A DNA stretch of 38,060 nt from Streptomyces sp. S3(2020) (GTDB lineage: Bacteria > Actinomycetota > Actinomycetes > Streptomycetales > Streptomycetaceae). The number at the start of each line of letters is the position of its first letter. The first letter of the stretch is position 1. The notes under the pieces are model-generated. The model made no database searches. It had not been told where the DNA came from and worked only from the letters and a program-made list of their open reading frames with translations. The stretch lies in NCBI RefSeq assembly GCF_013044505.1, contig NZ_JABERD010000083.1, forward strand, positions 1 through 38,060. Direction: 5' to 3'. Position numbers and translations under genes: made by a program. Shown here piece by piece: positions 26,490 through 34,511 of this stretch.

Positions 26490-27304
26490 CACGCCCCCTT
26501 GCGGGCGACGGCGAAGATCCGGCGGAACGGGAAGGGGGTGCCGTGCGGGCCGGCCGGATACGCCTTGCGCAGGGCGTCCCGGTAGCGGCCCACGAAGTCG
26601 TCGCGGGCCTCGGGATCGTCGGCGAGCGCGGTGAGGACGGGCCGCAGTCCCGTTCCCTTCACCCAGTCGAGGACCGGGTCCTCGCCGGTGAGGAGATGGA
26701 CGTACGTCGTCTCCCACACGTCGGCCGCGCAGCCGAGGGCGGTGAGGTGCTCCAGGTAGGTCTCGGGGGTGAGGACGGCGTCGTCGTGGCGCAGGAGGTC
26801 GCCGAGGCCGGTGGTGCGGGCGAGTTCGCGCATCAGCCGGTGGCTGGGGGCGCCGAAGTTCCCGGGCACCTGGAAGGCGAAGGTGCCGCCCGGCGCGAGC
26901 CCCGCGATCCAGTCGGCGAAGCGCTCCACATGGCCGGGGACCCACTGGAGGGTGGCGTTGCTGACGATGAGGTCGTACGACTCCGCGGGCGTCCAGGTGC
27001 GGACGTCGGCGTGGGCGAAGTCGAGGCGGCCGCCGCCCGGTGTGGGCCCCTCGTGCCCGGTGCGGGCCCGGTCGAGCATCTCGGGCGAGTTGTCGTAGCC
27101 GGTGACACGGGCGCCGGGCCAGCGGTCGGCGAGGACGGCGGTGACGTTGCCGGGGCCGCAGCCGAGGTCGGCGACGCGGGGCGCCTTCTCGGCGGGCAGC
27201 CCGGGGACGCGGGCGAGGAGGTCCGCGAAGGGGCGGGCGCGATGGTCGGCGTGGCGCAGGTACTGGGCGGGGTCCCACGTCGTCTTGGATCCACTGTCGG
27301 TCAT
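26489..27304 (-). CDS. tam: Trans-aconitate 2-methyltransferase
   Basis: A 271-residue SAM-dependent methyltransferase. Motif I is VADLGCGPGNVTAVL (44-58); the acidic loop GYDNSPEML, the motif IV region YDLIVSNATLQWVP and the post-motif PGGTFAFQVPGNFGAPSH are all as in Tam enzymes, including the family's QWVPGH. Tam methylates trans-aconitate, which forms from cis-aconitate and inhibits aconitase. Divergent pairing with a MarR-type regulator matches the tam-tamR arrangement described in Streptomyces coelicolor. A palindromic site lies upstream. Ribosome-binding site is a close GTGGAG. Confidence 0.92.
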   Translation of the reverse strand: MTDSGSKTTWDPAQYLRHADHRARPFADLLARVPGLPAEKAPRVADLGCGPGNVTAVLADRWPGARVTGYDNSPEMLDRARTGHEGPTPGGGRLDFAHADVRTWTPAESYDLIVSNATLQWVPGHVERFADWIAGLAPGGTFAFQVPGNFGAPSHRLMRELARTTGLGDLLRHDDAVLTPETYLEHLTALGCAADVWETTYVHLLTGEDPVLDWVKGTGLRPVLTALADDPEARDDFVGRYRDALRKAYPAGPHGTPFPFRRIFAVARKGA

Positions 27305-27328
27305 GGCTCCACTGTGACCCCCGATTTA

Positions 27329-27366
27329 TCTTGACGTCAAGAGACTCCACATCAAGAGACTCCACA
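27329..27366. promoter_or_regulatory. TamR-type operator and 15-bp tandem repeat between tam and tamR
   Basis: TCTTGACGTCAAGA (27329-27342) is a perfect 14-bp palindrome of the MarR type. Overlapping it, the 15-mer TCAAGAGACTCCACA is repeated head to tail (27337-27351, 27352-27366), adding another TCAAGA half-site. Toward tam, TTGATG and a downstream GATAAA flank the palindrome, so a bound regulator would sit between -35 and -10. Confidence 0.75.
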
Positions 27367-27379
27367 TCGACACAACCAC

Positions 27380-27385
27380 TAGACT
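27380..27385 (+). promoter_or_regulatory. -10 of the tamR promoter (leaderless mRNA likely)
   Basis: TAGACT lies seven bases before the ATG at 27393, which puts the expected transcription start on that A. No ribosome-binding site precedes the ATG, consistent with a leaderless message. The -35 is weak. Confidence 0.5.
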
Positions 27386-27392
27386 GATCGCC

Positions 27393-27890
27393 ATGGAGGA
27401 CGAGGTCGATCGGCTGGTCGCAGCGTGGCGCCGGGAGCGCCCTGACCTCGACGTGGAACCGCTCGAGGTGCTCAGCCGGGTGAGCAGACTGGCCCGGCAC
27501 CTGGACCGGGCACGTCGACTGGCCTTCTCCGAGCACAGCCTGGAGCCCTGGGAGTTCGACGTCCTCACCGCGCTGCGGCGCGCGGGAACGCCGTATCAGC
27601 TCTCCCCTGGGCAGCTGCTGACGCAGACTCTGGTCACCTCGGGCACGATGACGAACCGCATCGACCGGCTGACCAAGAAGGGCCTGGTGGAGCGTCTGCC
27701 GGACCCCTCGGACCGCCGTGGTGTGCTGGTCCGGCTGACGGACGAGGGCCAGGACCGCGCGGACCAGGCCCTCGCCGGACTGCTTGCCCAGGAGCGCGCG
27801 ATCCTCGCGGAGCTCTCCCGGGCCCAGCGGGGCGAACTGGCGGGGTTGCTACGCCAGTTGACCGCCCCGTTCGACAACATCCCCGGCTAG
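27393..27890 (+). CDS. tamR: MarR-family regulator, TamR-like
   Basis: A 165-residue winged-helix regulator. The helical dimer region precedes WEFDVLTALRRAGTPYQLSPGQLL; recognition helix and wing are VTSGTMTNRIDRLTKKGLVERLPDPSDRRGVLVRLT, a standard MarR wing with D-x-R-D/R. It is divergent from tam and separated by a palindrome of the right type. The S. coelicolor orthologue is reported to bind tam and central-metabolism promoters and to respond to citrate and trans-aconitate; that is knowledge of the family, not seen here. The last 42 bases overlap the response-regulator gene on the opposite strand. Confidence 0.88.
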   Translation: MEDEVDRLVAAWRRERPDLDVEPLEVLSRVSRLARHLDRARRLAFSEHSLEPWEFDVLTALRRAGTPYQLSPGQLLTQTLVTSGTMTNRIDRLTKKGLVERLPDPSDRRGVLVRLTDEGQDRADQALAGLLAQERAILAELSRAQRGELAGLLRQLTAPFDNIPG

Positions 27891-28616
27891 GTCGACCGGA
27901 CCCACCCCGGCACGGCGGGCGAGCGCGACGGCGGCCAGCGTGGAGTGCACGCCGAGCTTGCCGAGGACGTTCTGCATATGGGTGCGGACGGTGTGCGGCG
28001 AGAGGAACAGCCGCTCGGCGACGGCCTTTCTGCCGAGCCCCGCGACCATGCACCGCAGCACCTCCCGCTCGCGCGGGGTCAGGGACTCCACCAGCCTCTC
28101 GCTCTCGGTGCGGTGCTTCCGAGCGGCGGTGAGCTCCCTGAGGACCCCCGTGAGCAGGGCGGGCGGCAGATGCGTCTCGTCCCGCAGCACCCCTCGTATG
28201 ACGGTCAGCAGTCTGGACAGCGAACAGTCCTTGGCCACCCACCCCGACGCCCCCGCCTGGAGGGCGAGCGCGGCACGCCGCTGGTCGTCCTTCTCGGCGA
28301 GGACGACGATACGTACGCCGGGCTGTGCGGAACGCACCCCGGCCACCAGCGAGATGCCGTCGACCAGCCCGTCCTCATTGCCCTCCTGTACGGGCACGGC
28401 GGGCCGGATGCCCTGGACATTGCCGCCCAGGTCGGCGTCGACGAGCAGCACGTCGTAGCGGCGCCCCTCGGCGGCCGCGCGCTCCAGACTGCGCAGCGCG
28501 GCGGGACCGCTGCCGGCGGCGGAGACGTCGACGTCGGGCTCGGCGGCCAGGGCGGCGGCGAGCGACTCGGCGAAGATGCGATGGTCGTCGACGACCAGGA
28601 CTCGGATGCGAACCAC
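27849..28616 (-). CDS. NarL/LuxR-type response regulator with receiver insertion
   Basis: A 255-residue orphan regulator. The receiver has VLVVDDHRIFAESL (acidic pair Asp10-Asp11), phospho-acceptor Asp60 in YDVLLVDADLGG and Lys129 in SGWVAKD; the usual Thr/Ser is Ala107. About 16-18 extra residues (65-82) follow the phospho-Asp, unlike typical receivers. The LuxR-type helix-turn-helix is clear at 178-232 (LTPREREVLRCMVAGLGRKA to SPHTVRTHMQNVLGKLGV). GTG at 28616 follows GGGGAAGGGGG. No kinase is adjacent. The 3' end overlaps tamR by 42 bases. Confidence 0.9.
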   Translation of the reverse strand: MVRIRVLVVDDHRIFAESLAAALAAEPDVDVSAAGSGPAALRSLERAAAEGRRYDVLLVDADLGGNVQGIRPAVPVQEGNEDGLVDGISLVAGVRSAQPGVRIVVLAEKDDQRRAALALQAGASGWVAKDCSLSRLLTVIRGVLRDETHLPPALLTGVLRELTAARKHRTESERLVESLTPREREVLRCMVAGLGRKAVAERLFLSPHTVRTHMQNVLGKLGVHSTLAAVALARRAGVGPVDLAGDVVERGGQLA

Positions 28617-28886
28617 GAAACCCCCTTCCCCAAGCTCTTCAAGAGCAGGGGATACCCCATCGTCGGGAGACGGTAAGACCGGCGCGGGTACGACGCCCGA
28701 AGCGCGATGGCCGCACGGCCGCCGCCGTGCCCGAACTGCTACCCCCACTTCGGGCGCCGTACCCGACTGTCTCGCCCCCTGATCTGCACCGGCCCCCACC
28801 GGTGCTGTTCATCAGGGTACGGCCGGGGGCCGGGAGCGGAAGGTAATTTGCAGAACTGGCTGTCCGGCACGTTTATGGTGAGCCGC

Positions 28887-29330
28887 ATGTTTCGCATTGA
28901 GACAGAAGTCGACAAAGCCCGACGTGATCTGCTCCGCCAGCGGCTCCGCGACACGAACGCGGCGGCCTCCCCGATCCTGCGCGCCCTGCGCGGAACCCCA
29001 GGTGAACGCGAACGTCCGCTCCATGTCTGGGCGTTGGACACGGCGGGCGGACTGGCGGGCGGACTGGTCGGCCACACCTGGACCACATGGCTGCATGTGA
29101 CCTATCTGTGGGTGGACGACCGGTGGCGGGGCGCGGGCGTCGGTTCGCAGTTGCTCGCGACGGCGGAGACCGTCTCCCGCGACGAGCGGGGGTGTGTGGA
29201 CTCCCGCCTGGAGACCTGGGACTTCCAGGCGCCGGAGTTCTACAAGAGGCAGGGGTACGAGGTGGTGTGCGTGATCCCCGACTATCCGCCGGGGATCACC
29301 GAGTACACGCTGACCAAGCGGATCGGCTAG
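28887..29330 (+). CDS. GNAT-family acetyltransferase
   Basis: A 147-residue protein. Its central part VTYLWVDDRWRGAGVGSQLLATAE is the acetyl-CoA-binding motif A (R-x-x-G-x-G), followed by DSRLETWDFQAPEFYKRQGYEVV, the usual GNAT motif B. No partner gene gives a substrate. ATGs at 28875 and 28887 are both in frame; 28887 is chosen because TATGGT (28874-28879) would act as a -10 with the ATG at +1, though no good -35 exists. The stop TAG shares the CTAG with the stop of the facing gene. Confidence 0.8.
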   Translation: MFRIETEVDKARRDLLRQRLRDTNAAASPILRALRGTPGERERPLHVWALDTAGGLAGGLVGHTWTTWLHVTYLWVDDRWRGAGVGSQLLATAETVSRDERGCVDSRLETWDFQAPEFYKRQGYEVVCVIPDYPPGITEYTLTKRIG

Positions 29331-30004
29331 AGCTCGCGGCCGCAGACGGTGTCGTACGGCCGCCCGACCACGATCGTCAGCTGAATCGGGTCGGTGGTGC
29401 CGGAAGGGCAGCGGGCGGTACCGGCATCGACGAGTCCGAGCACCTTGAAGTCACCGGAACCGGCCTTGTCGCACGCGATCTCCTGGACGTCCGCCGCGAC
29501 GCAGTCCCCCTTCACCAACTGCCCGCCGCCCGCGCCCGCGTCACCGGGGTGGTCGTCGGAGAGATTGCGCCCGCAGACGGTGTCGGTGGGGATGCCACCG
29601 CTCGTCCTCTCGTCGGACCCGAAGCTCATCGACACCTCGATGATCACGTCCGTCCCCGCCGGGCACTGGACCGCGGCGGACAGGATGCTGCCGTCCATGA
29701 TCTTCAGCGCCTTGAAGGTGGCGTCGGAGTCGTCGCAGTCGAACGCCTGGTACCCGCGCGGAGCCCGGTCCGGATCGGGGCCACCGCAGTCGCCGACCTG
29801 CCACTCCCCCGAACTGCCGCCGCCGTCCCCGGTGGCAGAGGCGGACACGGACGGCGTGGAGGAAGCCTCGTCGTCGCTGTCCTTGCCACCCGTGAACCAC
29901 CAGATCGCGTAGACGATCCCGACGAACACGACCAGAGCCACCAGACCCCTGAGGCATCCCGGCTCCTTGCGCGGTGGATCCTGAGGACCGCCCTGCACAG
30001 CCAT
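29327..30004 (-). CDS. Membrane-anchored LppU-like protein with a duplicated Cys module
   Basis: A 225-residue type II membrane protein. A short cytoplasmic N-terminus (PPRKEPGCLRG) and one helix (about 20-37) precede a Ser/Thr/Gly linker and an outer region with two related modules: residues about 67-148 (VGDCGG to DTVCGRNL) and 165-225 (KGDCVAADV to DTVCGREL). Each has a GDC start, a central Cys pair with CPxGT and a VCGR end, four cysteines per module, so two disulfides each are likely. The second module resembles the LppU family of actinobacterial envelope proteins. Function is unknown. GGAGGGGG lies five bases before ATG 30004. Confidence 0.8.
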   Translation of the reverse strand: MAVQGGPQDPPRKEPGCLRGLVALVVFVGIVYAIWWFTGGKDSDDEASSTPSVSASATGDGGGSSGEWQVGDCGGPDPDRAPRGYQAFDCDDSDATFKALKIMDGSILSAAVQCPAGTDVIIEVSMSFGSDERTSGGIPTDTVCGRNLSDDHPGDAGAGGGQLVKGDCVAADVQEIACDKAGSGDFKVLGLVDAGTARCPSGTTDPIQLTIVVGRPYDTVCGREL

Positions 30005-30136
30005 GACATCCCCCTCCGCTCACGGCGACATGCCCCACGGTCACACGGAACGAGGGGTTCTGTTCGGGGAGTTACGGTCTCAGGACGACCCGGGGACAAT
30101 CCCCACAGCGTGTTCGCACCCGCCGGGCAGAACAGG

Positions 30137-30174
30137 CGTCAGCCCCGCGCTCGGCGAGGAGCACGGGGCTGACG
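30137..30174 (-). terminator. Terminator downstream of galK
   Basis: Arms CGTCAGCCCCG (30137-30147) and CGGGGCTGACG (30164-30174) pair perfectly, with four more pairs inside after one mismatch, 14 bases past the galK stop. No U-tract. Confidence 0.85.
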
Positions 30175-30187
30175 ACAGCGGAGAACC

Positions 30188-31339
30188 TCAGGCGAGCCTG
30201 CGCGCCCCCGGCGAAGGCACCGCCTCGAACACGCGCGGCGCCGTGAACCCGGCCGCGGCGAAGGCCTCCTCCACCGCCTTGGTGATGGTGTCCACGTCGG
30301 CGACGTCCGCCAGCACGATCGCCGAACCGCCGAAGCCGCCGCCGGTCATCCGGGCGCCCAGGGCGCCGGACGCGAGAGCCGTGTCGACGACCAGGTCCAG
30401 CTCCGGGCAGGAGATCCGGAAGTCGTCCCGGAGAGACGCGTGGCCCTCGACCAGCACGGGGCCGATGGCGCGGGTGTCACCCGACTCCAGCAGGGACACC
30501 ACCCGCTCGACGCGCTCGTCCTCCGTCACGACGTGACGCACCAGTCGTACGACCTCTTCCTCGTCGCCCAACCGGGCCAGCGCGGCGTCCAGTTCGCCGT
30601 AGGGCACGTCCCGCAGCGCGTCCACGCCCAGCAGGGCGGCGCCCTTCTCGCAGCCCGCGCGGCGCTTGCCGTACTCGCCCTCGCTGTGGGAGTGCTTGAC
30701 CTGGGTGTCGACGACCAGCAGCCGCATGCCCTCGGCCGCCAGATCGAGGGGGATCTGCTTCTGGGAGAGGTCGCGGGTGTCGAGGAAGAGCGCGTGCCCG
30801 TCCTCGCAGCAGGCCGAGGCCGTCTGGTCCATGATGCCGGTCGGGGCACCGACGTAGACGTTCTCCGCGCGCTGGCACAGCCGCGCCAGCTGCCCACGTT
30901 CCAGGCCCAGTTCGAACAGGTCGTTGACGGCCAGGGCCACCACGACCTCCAGCGCCGCCGACGAGGACAGGCCCGCGCCCGCCGGGACCGTCGACGACAG
31001 ATGGATGTCGGCGCCGGTCACCGCGTGGCCGGCCTCGCGCAGGGCCCAGAGCACCCCGGACGGGTACGCCGTCCAGGCGCGGTCCGCCTCCGGCGTCAGC
31101 TCGTCGAGACGCAGCTCCACGACACCGCCGTCGACGTCCGCGGAGTGCAGCCGCAGGACACCGTCCGTGCGCCGCGAGACCGCCGCGACGGCGGTGTGCG
31201 GCAGCGCGAAGGGCATCACGAAGCCGTCGTTGTAGTCGGTGTGCTCACCGATGAGGTTGACGCGGCCCGGCGCCGACCAGACACCTTCGGGTTCGGTTCC
31301 GTAGAGCTCGACGAAACCGTCCCGCACCTGCTGCCCCAC
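30188..31339 (-). CDS. galK: Galactokinase
   Basis: Phosphorylates galactose at C1 using ATP, first committed step of the Leloir pathway. The protein is 383 residues. Signature GRVNLIGEHTDYNDGFVMP (25-43) is the galactose-binding motif, PAGAGLSSSAALE (119-131) is the GHMP ATP loop, and GARMTGGGFGG is motif III. GTG at 31339 is chosen because AAGGGAG lies five bases upstream; it overlaps the galE TAG by one base (TAGTG). It is last in the galT-galE-galK operon and followed by a terminator. Confidence 0.96.
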   Translation of the reverse strand: MGQQVRDGFVELYGTEPEGVWSAPGRVNLIGEHTDYNDGFVMPFALPHTAVAAVSRRTDGVLRLHSADVDGGVVELRLDELTPEADRAWTAYPSGVLWALREAGHAVTGADIHLSSTVPAGAGLSSSAALEVVVALAVNDLFELGLERGQLARLCQRAENVYVGAPTGIMDQTASACCEDGHALFLDTRDLSQKQIPLDLAAEGMRLLVVDTQVKHSHSEGEYGKRRAGCEKGAALLGVDALRDVPYGELDAALARLGDEEEVVRLVRHVVTEDERVERVVSLLESGDTRAIGPVLVEGHASLRDDFRISCPELDLVVDTALASGALGARMTGGGFGGSAIVLADVADVDTITKAVEEAFAAAGFTAPRVFEAVPSPGARRLA

Positions 31340-32307
31340 TACTGCTCCCTTGCGATCTTCTGCGTGAACTCCCACGCGTCCGCGACGATCCCCGCGAGGT
31401 CCGCGCGGGACGGGTTCCAGCCCAGCTTCTCGCGGGCGGCGGCGGCCGACGCCACCAGCGTCGCCGGGTCGCCGCCGCGGCGGGGGGCCACGACCTCGGG
31501 GATCGGGTGGCCGGTGACCTGGCGGACGGTCTCGATGACCTGGCGGACGGAGAAGCCCTCGCCGTTGCCGAGGTTGCAGATCAGGTGCTCGCCCGACCGC
31601 GCGGCCTTCAGGGCCAGCAGATGGGCGTCGGCCAGGTCGGCGACGTGGATGTAGTCACGGACGCAGGTGCCGTCCGGCGTCGGGTAGTCCTCGCCGAAGA
31701 CGGAGATCGCCTCCCGCTTGCCCTGCGCGACCTGGAGGATCAGCGGGATGAGGTGCGACTCGGGGTCGTGGCGCTCACCCTGCTCGCCGTAGGCACCCGC
31801 CACGTTGAAGTAGCGCAGCGACACCGCGCCCAGGCCGTGGGCGGCCGCCTCGCCGGTGATCATGTGGTCGACGGCGAGCTTGGAGGCGCCGTACGGGTTG
31901 GTCGGCCGCGTGGGCGCGGACTCGACGATCGGTACCTGCTCCGGCTCGCCGTAGGTGGCGGCCGTGGAGGAGAAGACGAGCCTGCGCACGCCCGCCTCGC
32001 GCATGGCGCCCAGCAGCGCCATGGTGCCGCCGACGTTGTTGTCCCAGTACTTCTCGGGCTTCACGACCGACTCGCCGACCTGCGAGAAGGCGGCGAAGTG
32101 CAGCACGCCGTCGAACGAACCGTCCAGCCACTTGCCCGCGTCGCGGATGTCGCCCTCGACGAAGGACGCGCCGGCCGGGACGCCCTCGCGGAAGCCGGTC
32201 GTCAGGTTGTCGAGCACGACGACCTCGTGGCCCGCCTCCAGCAGATGCTGGGCGACCACGCCGCCGACGTAGCCCGCGCCACCGGTGACCAGGTACTTAC
32301 CGCTCAT
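31339..32307 (-). CDS. galE: UDP-glucose 4-epimerase
   Basis: Interconverts UDP-galactose and UDP-glucose with bound NAD. The 322-residue SDR-extended protein has GGAGYVGG (9-16) for NAD, the active-site SSTAATYGE (113-121) and YGASK (139-143, catalytic Tyr139 and Lys143), and the RYFNVAGAYG sequence of GalE. ATG at 32307 overlaps the galT TGA (ATGA). In S. lividans a second, constitutive promoter supplies galE from within the operon; I do not see it clearly in this sequence. Confidence 0.96.
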   Translation of the reverse strand: MSGKYLVTGGAGYVGGVVAQHLLEAGHEVVVLDNLTTGFREGVPAGASFVEGDIRDAGKWLDGSFDGVLHFAAFSQVGESVVKPEKYWDNNVGGTMALLGAMREAGVRRLVFSSTAATYGEPEQVPIVESAPTRPTNPYGASKLAVDHMITGEAAAHGLGAVSLRYFNVAGAYGEQGERHDPESHLIPLILQVAQGKREAISVFGEDYPTPDGTCVRDYIHVADLADAHLLALKAARSGEHLICNLGNGEGFSVRQVIETVRQVTGHPIPEVVAPRRGGDPATLVASAAAAREKLGWNPSRADLAGIVADAWEFTQKIAREQ

Positions 32308-33365
32308 GAACTCGCTACCTCTCGCAGTCGCTCGGCCGCGGCCTCCGGCCGGATGTCGTTGATGAACACGTTCATGCCGGACTCGGAACCCGCGAGAAAC
32401 TTCAGCTTGCCGGGCGTGCGGCGGATGGTGAAAAGCTCGAGGTGGAGCGCGAAGTCGTCACGGCTGACGCCCTCGAACTCCTCCAGCGCGCCGAACGGGG
32501 CCTGGTGCCAGGCCGCGATGTACGGCGTCTGAGGCTCACCTTCGCCGAAGATCCGGTCGAAGCGCCTCAAGAGTTCCAGATAAACCTTGGGGAATTCTGA
32601 GCGCGCGTCCTCGTCGAGGCCCAGCAGATCCGGCACCCGGCGCTTCGGGTACAGGTGGACCTCGTAGGGCCAGTGCGCGGCGTACGGCACGAAGGCCACC
32701 CAGTGTTCACCCTCCAGGACGACCCGCTCGTCGGCGAGTTCGCGCTCCAGGACGGCGTCGAAGAGGTTCTCCCCGCCCGTCGCCTCCTTGTGGGCGGCGA
32801 CCGAACGCAGCATCAGCGCGGTGCGGGGTGTGGTGAAGGGGTACGCGTAGATCTGCCCGTGCGGGTGACCCAGGGTCACGCCGATCTCGGCGCCGCGGTT
32901 CTCGAAGCAGAACACCTGTTCCACGGAGGGCAGGTGGGACAGCTCCGACGTCCGGTCCGTCCACGCGTCGAGGACGAGGCGCGCCTGCTCCTCGGTGAGG
33001 TCGGCGAAGGACGCGTTGTGGTCGGAGGTGAAGCAGACGACCTCGCAGCGGCCCGAGTCGCCGGCCAGCGAGGGGAAGCGGTTCTCGAAGACCACGGCGT
33101 CGTACGACGAGTCCGGGATCTCGCTGAGCCGCTCGCCCTGCGACGGGCACAGCGGGCACTCGTCGGCGGGCGGGTGGTAGGTGCGGCCCTGGCGGTGCGA
33201 GGCGATCGCGACCGAGTCACCGAGCAGCACATCACGGCGGACCTCGGACGCGGTGACCGTCCGGTCCAGCGGACGGCGGTCGACCGCGTCCCGCACGGTG
33301 TCGTCGCGCAGGTCGTAGTAGATGAGCTCGCGACCGTCGGCCAGTCGGGTCGAGGTCTTCTTCAC
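32304..33365 (-). CDS. galT: Galactose-1-phosphate uridylyltransferase
   Basis: Exchanges UMP between UDP-glucose and galactose-1-phosphate. The 353-residue protein has the zinc-site CPLC (70-73) and the GHPHGQIYAYPF active site with nucleophile His169. The AAHWPYEVHLYPKRR segment carries further conserved His residues. GTG at 33365 is preceded by AAGGAG eight bases upstream. As the first gene of the operon it follows a promoter at 33400-33428. Confidence 0.96.
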   Translation of the reverse strand: MKKTSTRLADGRELIYYDLRDDTVRDAVDRRPLDRTVTASEVRRDVLLGDSVAIASHRQGRTYHPPADECPLCPSQGERLSEIPDSSYDAVVFENRFPSLAGDSGRCEVVCFTSDHNASFADLTEEQARLVLDAWTDRTSELSHLPSVEQVFCFENRGAEIGVTLGHPHGQIYAYPFTTPRTALMLRSVAAHKEATGGENLFDAVLERELADERVVLEGEHWVAFVPYAAHWPYEVHLYPKRRVPDLLGLDEDARSEFPKVYLELLRRFDRIFGEGEPQTPYIAAWHQAPFGALEEFEGVSRDDFALHLELFTIRRTPGKLKFLAGSESGMNVFINDIRPEAAAERLREVASS

Positions 33366-33378
33366 CGCCGGACTCCTT

Positions 33379-33428
33379 CACTCAAACAGAACTAAACACA
33401 AGTAACCATAACTCGACAGTCCCGTCAA
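33379..33428 (-). promoter_or_regulatory. gal operon promoter region
   Basis: On the minus strand -35 TTGACG (33428-33423), 17-base spacer and TTACTT (33405-33400) form a candidate promoter. Between it and galT the strand reads two TGTTT-containing direct repeats (TGTTTAG, TGTTTGA) about 10 bases apart, likely binding sites of a DeoR or similar repressor. The S. lividans galP1 promoter upstream of galT is galactose-inducible, which this region probably corresponds to. The further bases 33429-33510 hold nothing recognised. Confidence 0.5.
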
Positions 33429-33509
33429 CGTCGGAATCAAACAAAGCGCACCAGTGGAAGGGTTGAATGGCTTCCCACGCAAACCCTGAAAAAATGCCCA
33501 TATCCGGCT

Positions 33510-33777
33510 GCTGACGGCCCGGCGCGGTCCTGGTCCCCGGCTTCGGCGCCACGGCATCGGGCTACCGGTACAACGACGCGATCCCGTACCTGATGGACAT
33601 CATGAGCTCGCCACCGCGGCCCGCATCATCGGCGGCCTGTTCGTCCTCTACGGCGTCGACATCAACCTCTGGACCGGCTCGGAATGCTGGTCCTCGGCAT
33701 CTTCTTCCTGGCCCGGCTGAAACTCCGCCCCACCCCGCCACCGGAGCAACCGGTACGGTACGGCGGCGGCGTGTGGC
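33510..33777 (+). pseudogene. Decayed small membrane-protein gene
   Basis: Coding-like, GC-biased sequence shifts frame at least twice. One frame gives GAVLVPGFGATASGYRYNDA ending near 33600, the next gives ELATAARIIGGLFVLYGVDI (about 33604-33670), and a third gives LGMLVLGIFFLARLKLRP (from about 33682). Joined, these look like a small protein with two hydrophobic helices and a Pro-rich tail. No single frame has a start, ribosome-binding site and continuous sense. Sequencing error is the main alternative to real decay. The gene family is not recognised. Confidence 0.45.
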
Positions 33778-34485
33778 TCAGGGCTCCAGGCCTCCGATCG
33801 GCTCGGACGACGAATGCGGCACCGGTCCCGCTCGGTCCAGCAGGCCTGTCCGGGCTGCCAGGGCGGCCGCCTCCAGGCGGGAGCCGACGCCCAGTTTCAT
33901 CAGGACCCGTTGGACGTGGGTGCGGGCGGTGGAGGGGGCGATGCCCATGCCGGCGGCGATGAGGCGGGTGTCCTCGCCGTCGGCGACCCGGACCAGGACC
34001 TCCACCTCCCTCGGGGTGAGCATCTGGAGCAGGCGCTGGCCCTCGTCGTCGGGCTGGGCGGCCGGGTTGAGGAGTTCACTGAAGGCACCTTGCAGGAGCT
34101 GGGGCGCGACCGCCGCCTCACCCGCCCGCGCCTTCATGATCGCCCGCTCGACGCCTTCGATGCGCTCGTCATGGCGTACATAGCCGGAGGCCCCGGCGGC
34201 GAAGGCCGCCGCGATGCCCCGCGGGCTCGGTACCGGGCCCAGCACCAGGACCGCCACCTGCGGACGGTCCCGCTTGATCTTCACCACCGGGTCGAAGATG
34301 CCCGGTTCGGCCGGTGTCGCCGTGCCCAGCAGGCACACCTCGGGTGCCCGGGTGATCACCAGTTCCGCCGCACCCGCGGCAGGTGCCGCCGCCGCGAGCA
34401 CCCGGTGCCCGCGCAGCTTCAACGCCGAGGCCAGCGCCTCCGCGAGCAGTCGGTGGTCGTCGACCACCATGAGCCGCACTCCCAT
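33778..34485 (-). CDS. LuxR-type response regulator with degenerate receiver
   Basis: A 235-residue protein. The receiver begins MVVDDHRLLAEAL (acidic pair present at 9-10), but the phospho-acceptor position reads EVCLLGTATPAEPG, with Gly54 in place of Asp, and the conserved Lys is His105 (SGYVRHD). The LuxR helix-turn-helix at 157-210 is intact (LTPREVEVLVRVADG to APSTARTHVQRVLMKLGV). It therefore probably binds DNA without phosphorylation control. ATG at 34485 follows GGGGGG at seven bases. Its upstream region carries four 14-bp repeats. It follows the PQQ-like genes on the same strand but a terminator intervenes. Confidence 0.88.
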   Translation of the reverse strand: MGVRLMVVDDHRLLAEALASALKLRGHRVLAAAAPAAGAAELVITRAPEVCLLGTATPAEPGIFDPVVKIKRDRPQVAVLVLGPVPSPRGIAAAFAAGASGYVRHDERIEGVERAIMKARAGEAAVAPQLLQGAFSELLNPAAQPDDEGQRLLQMLTPREVEVLVRVADGEDTRLIAAGMGIAPSTARTHVQRVLMKLGVGSRLEAAALAARTGLLDRAGPVPHSSSEPIGGLEP

Positions 34486-34511
34486 CGAGCAACCCCCCAG
34501 TCCCCCCAATG

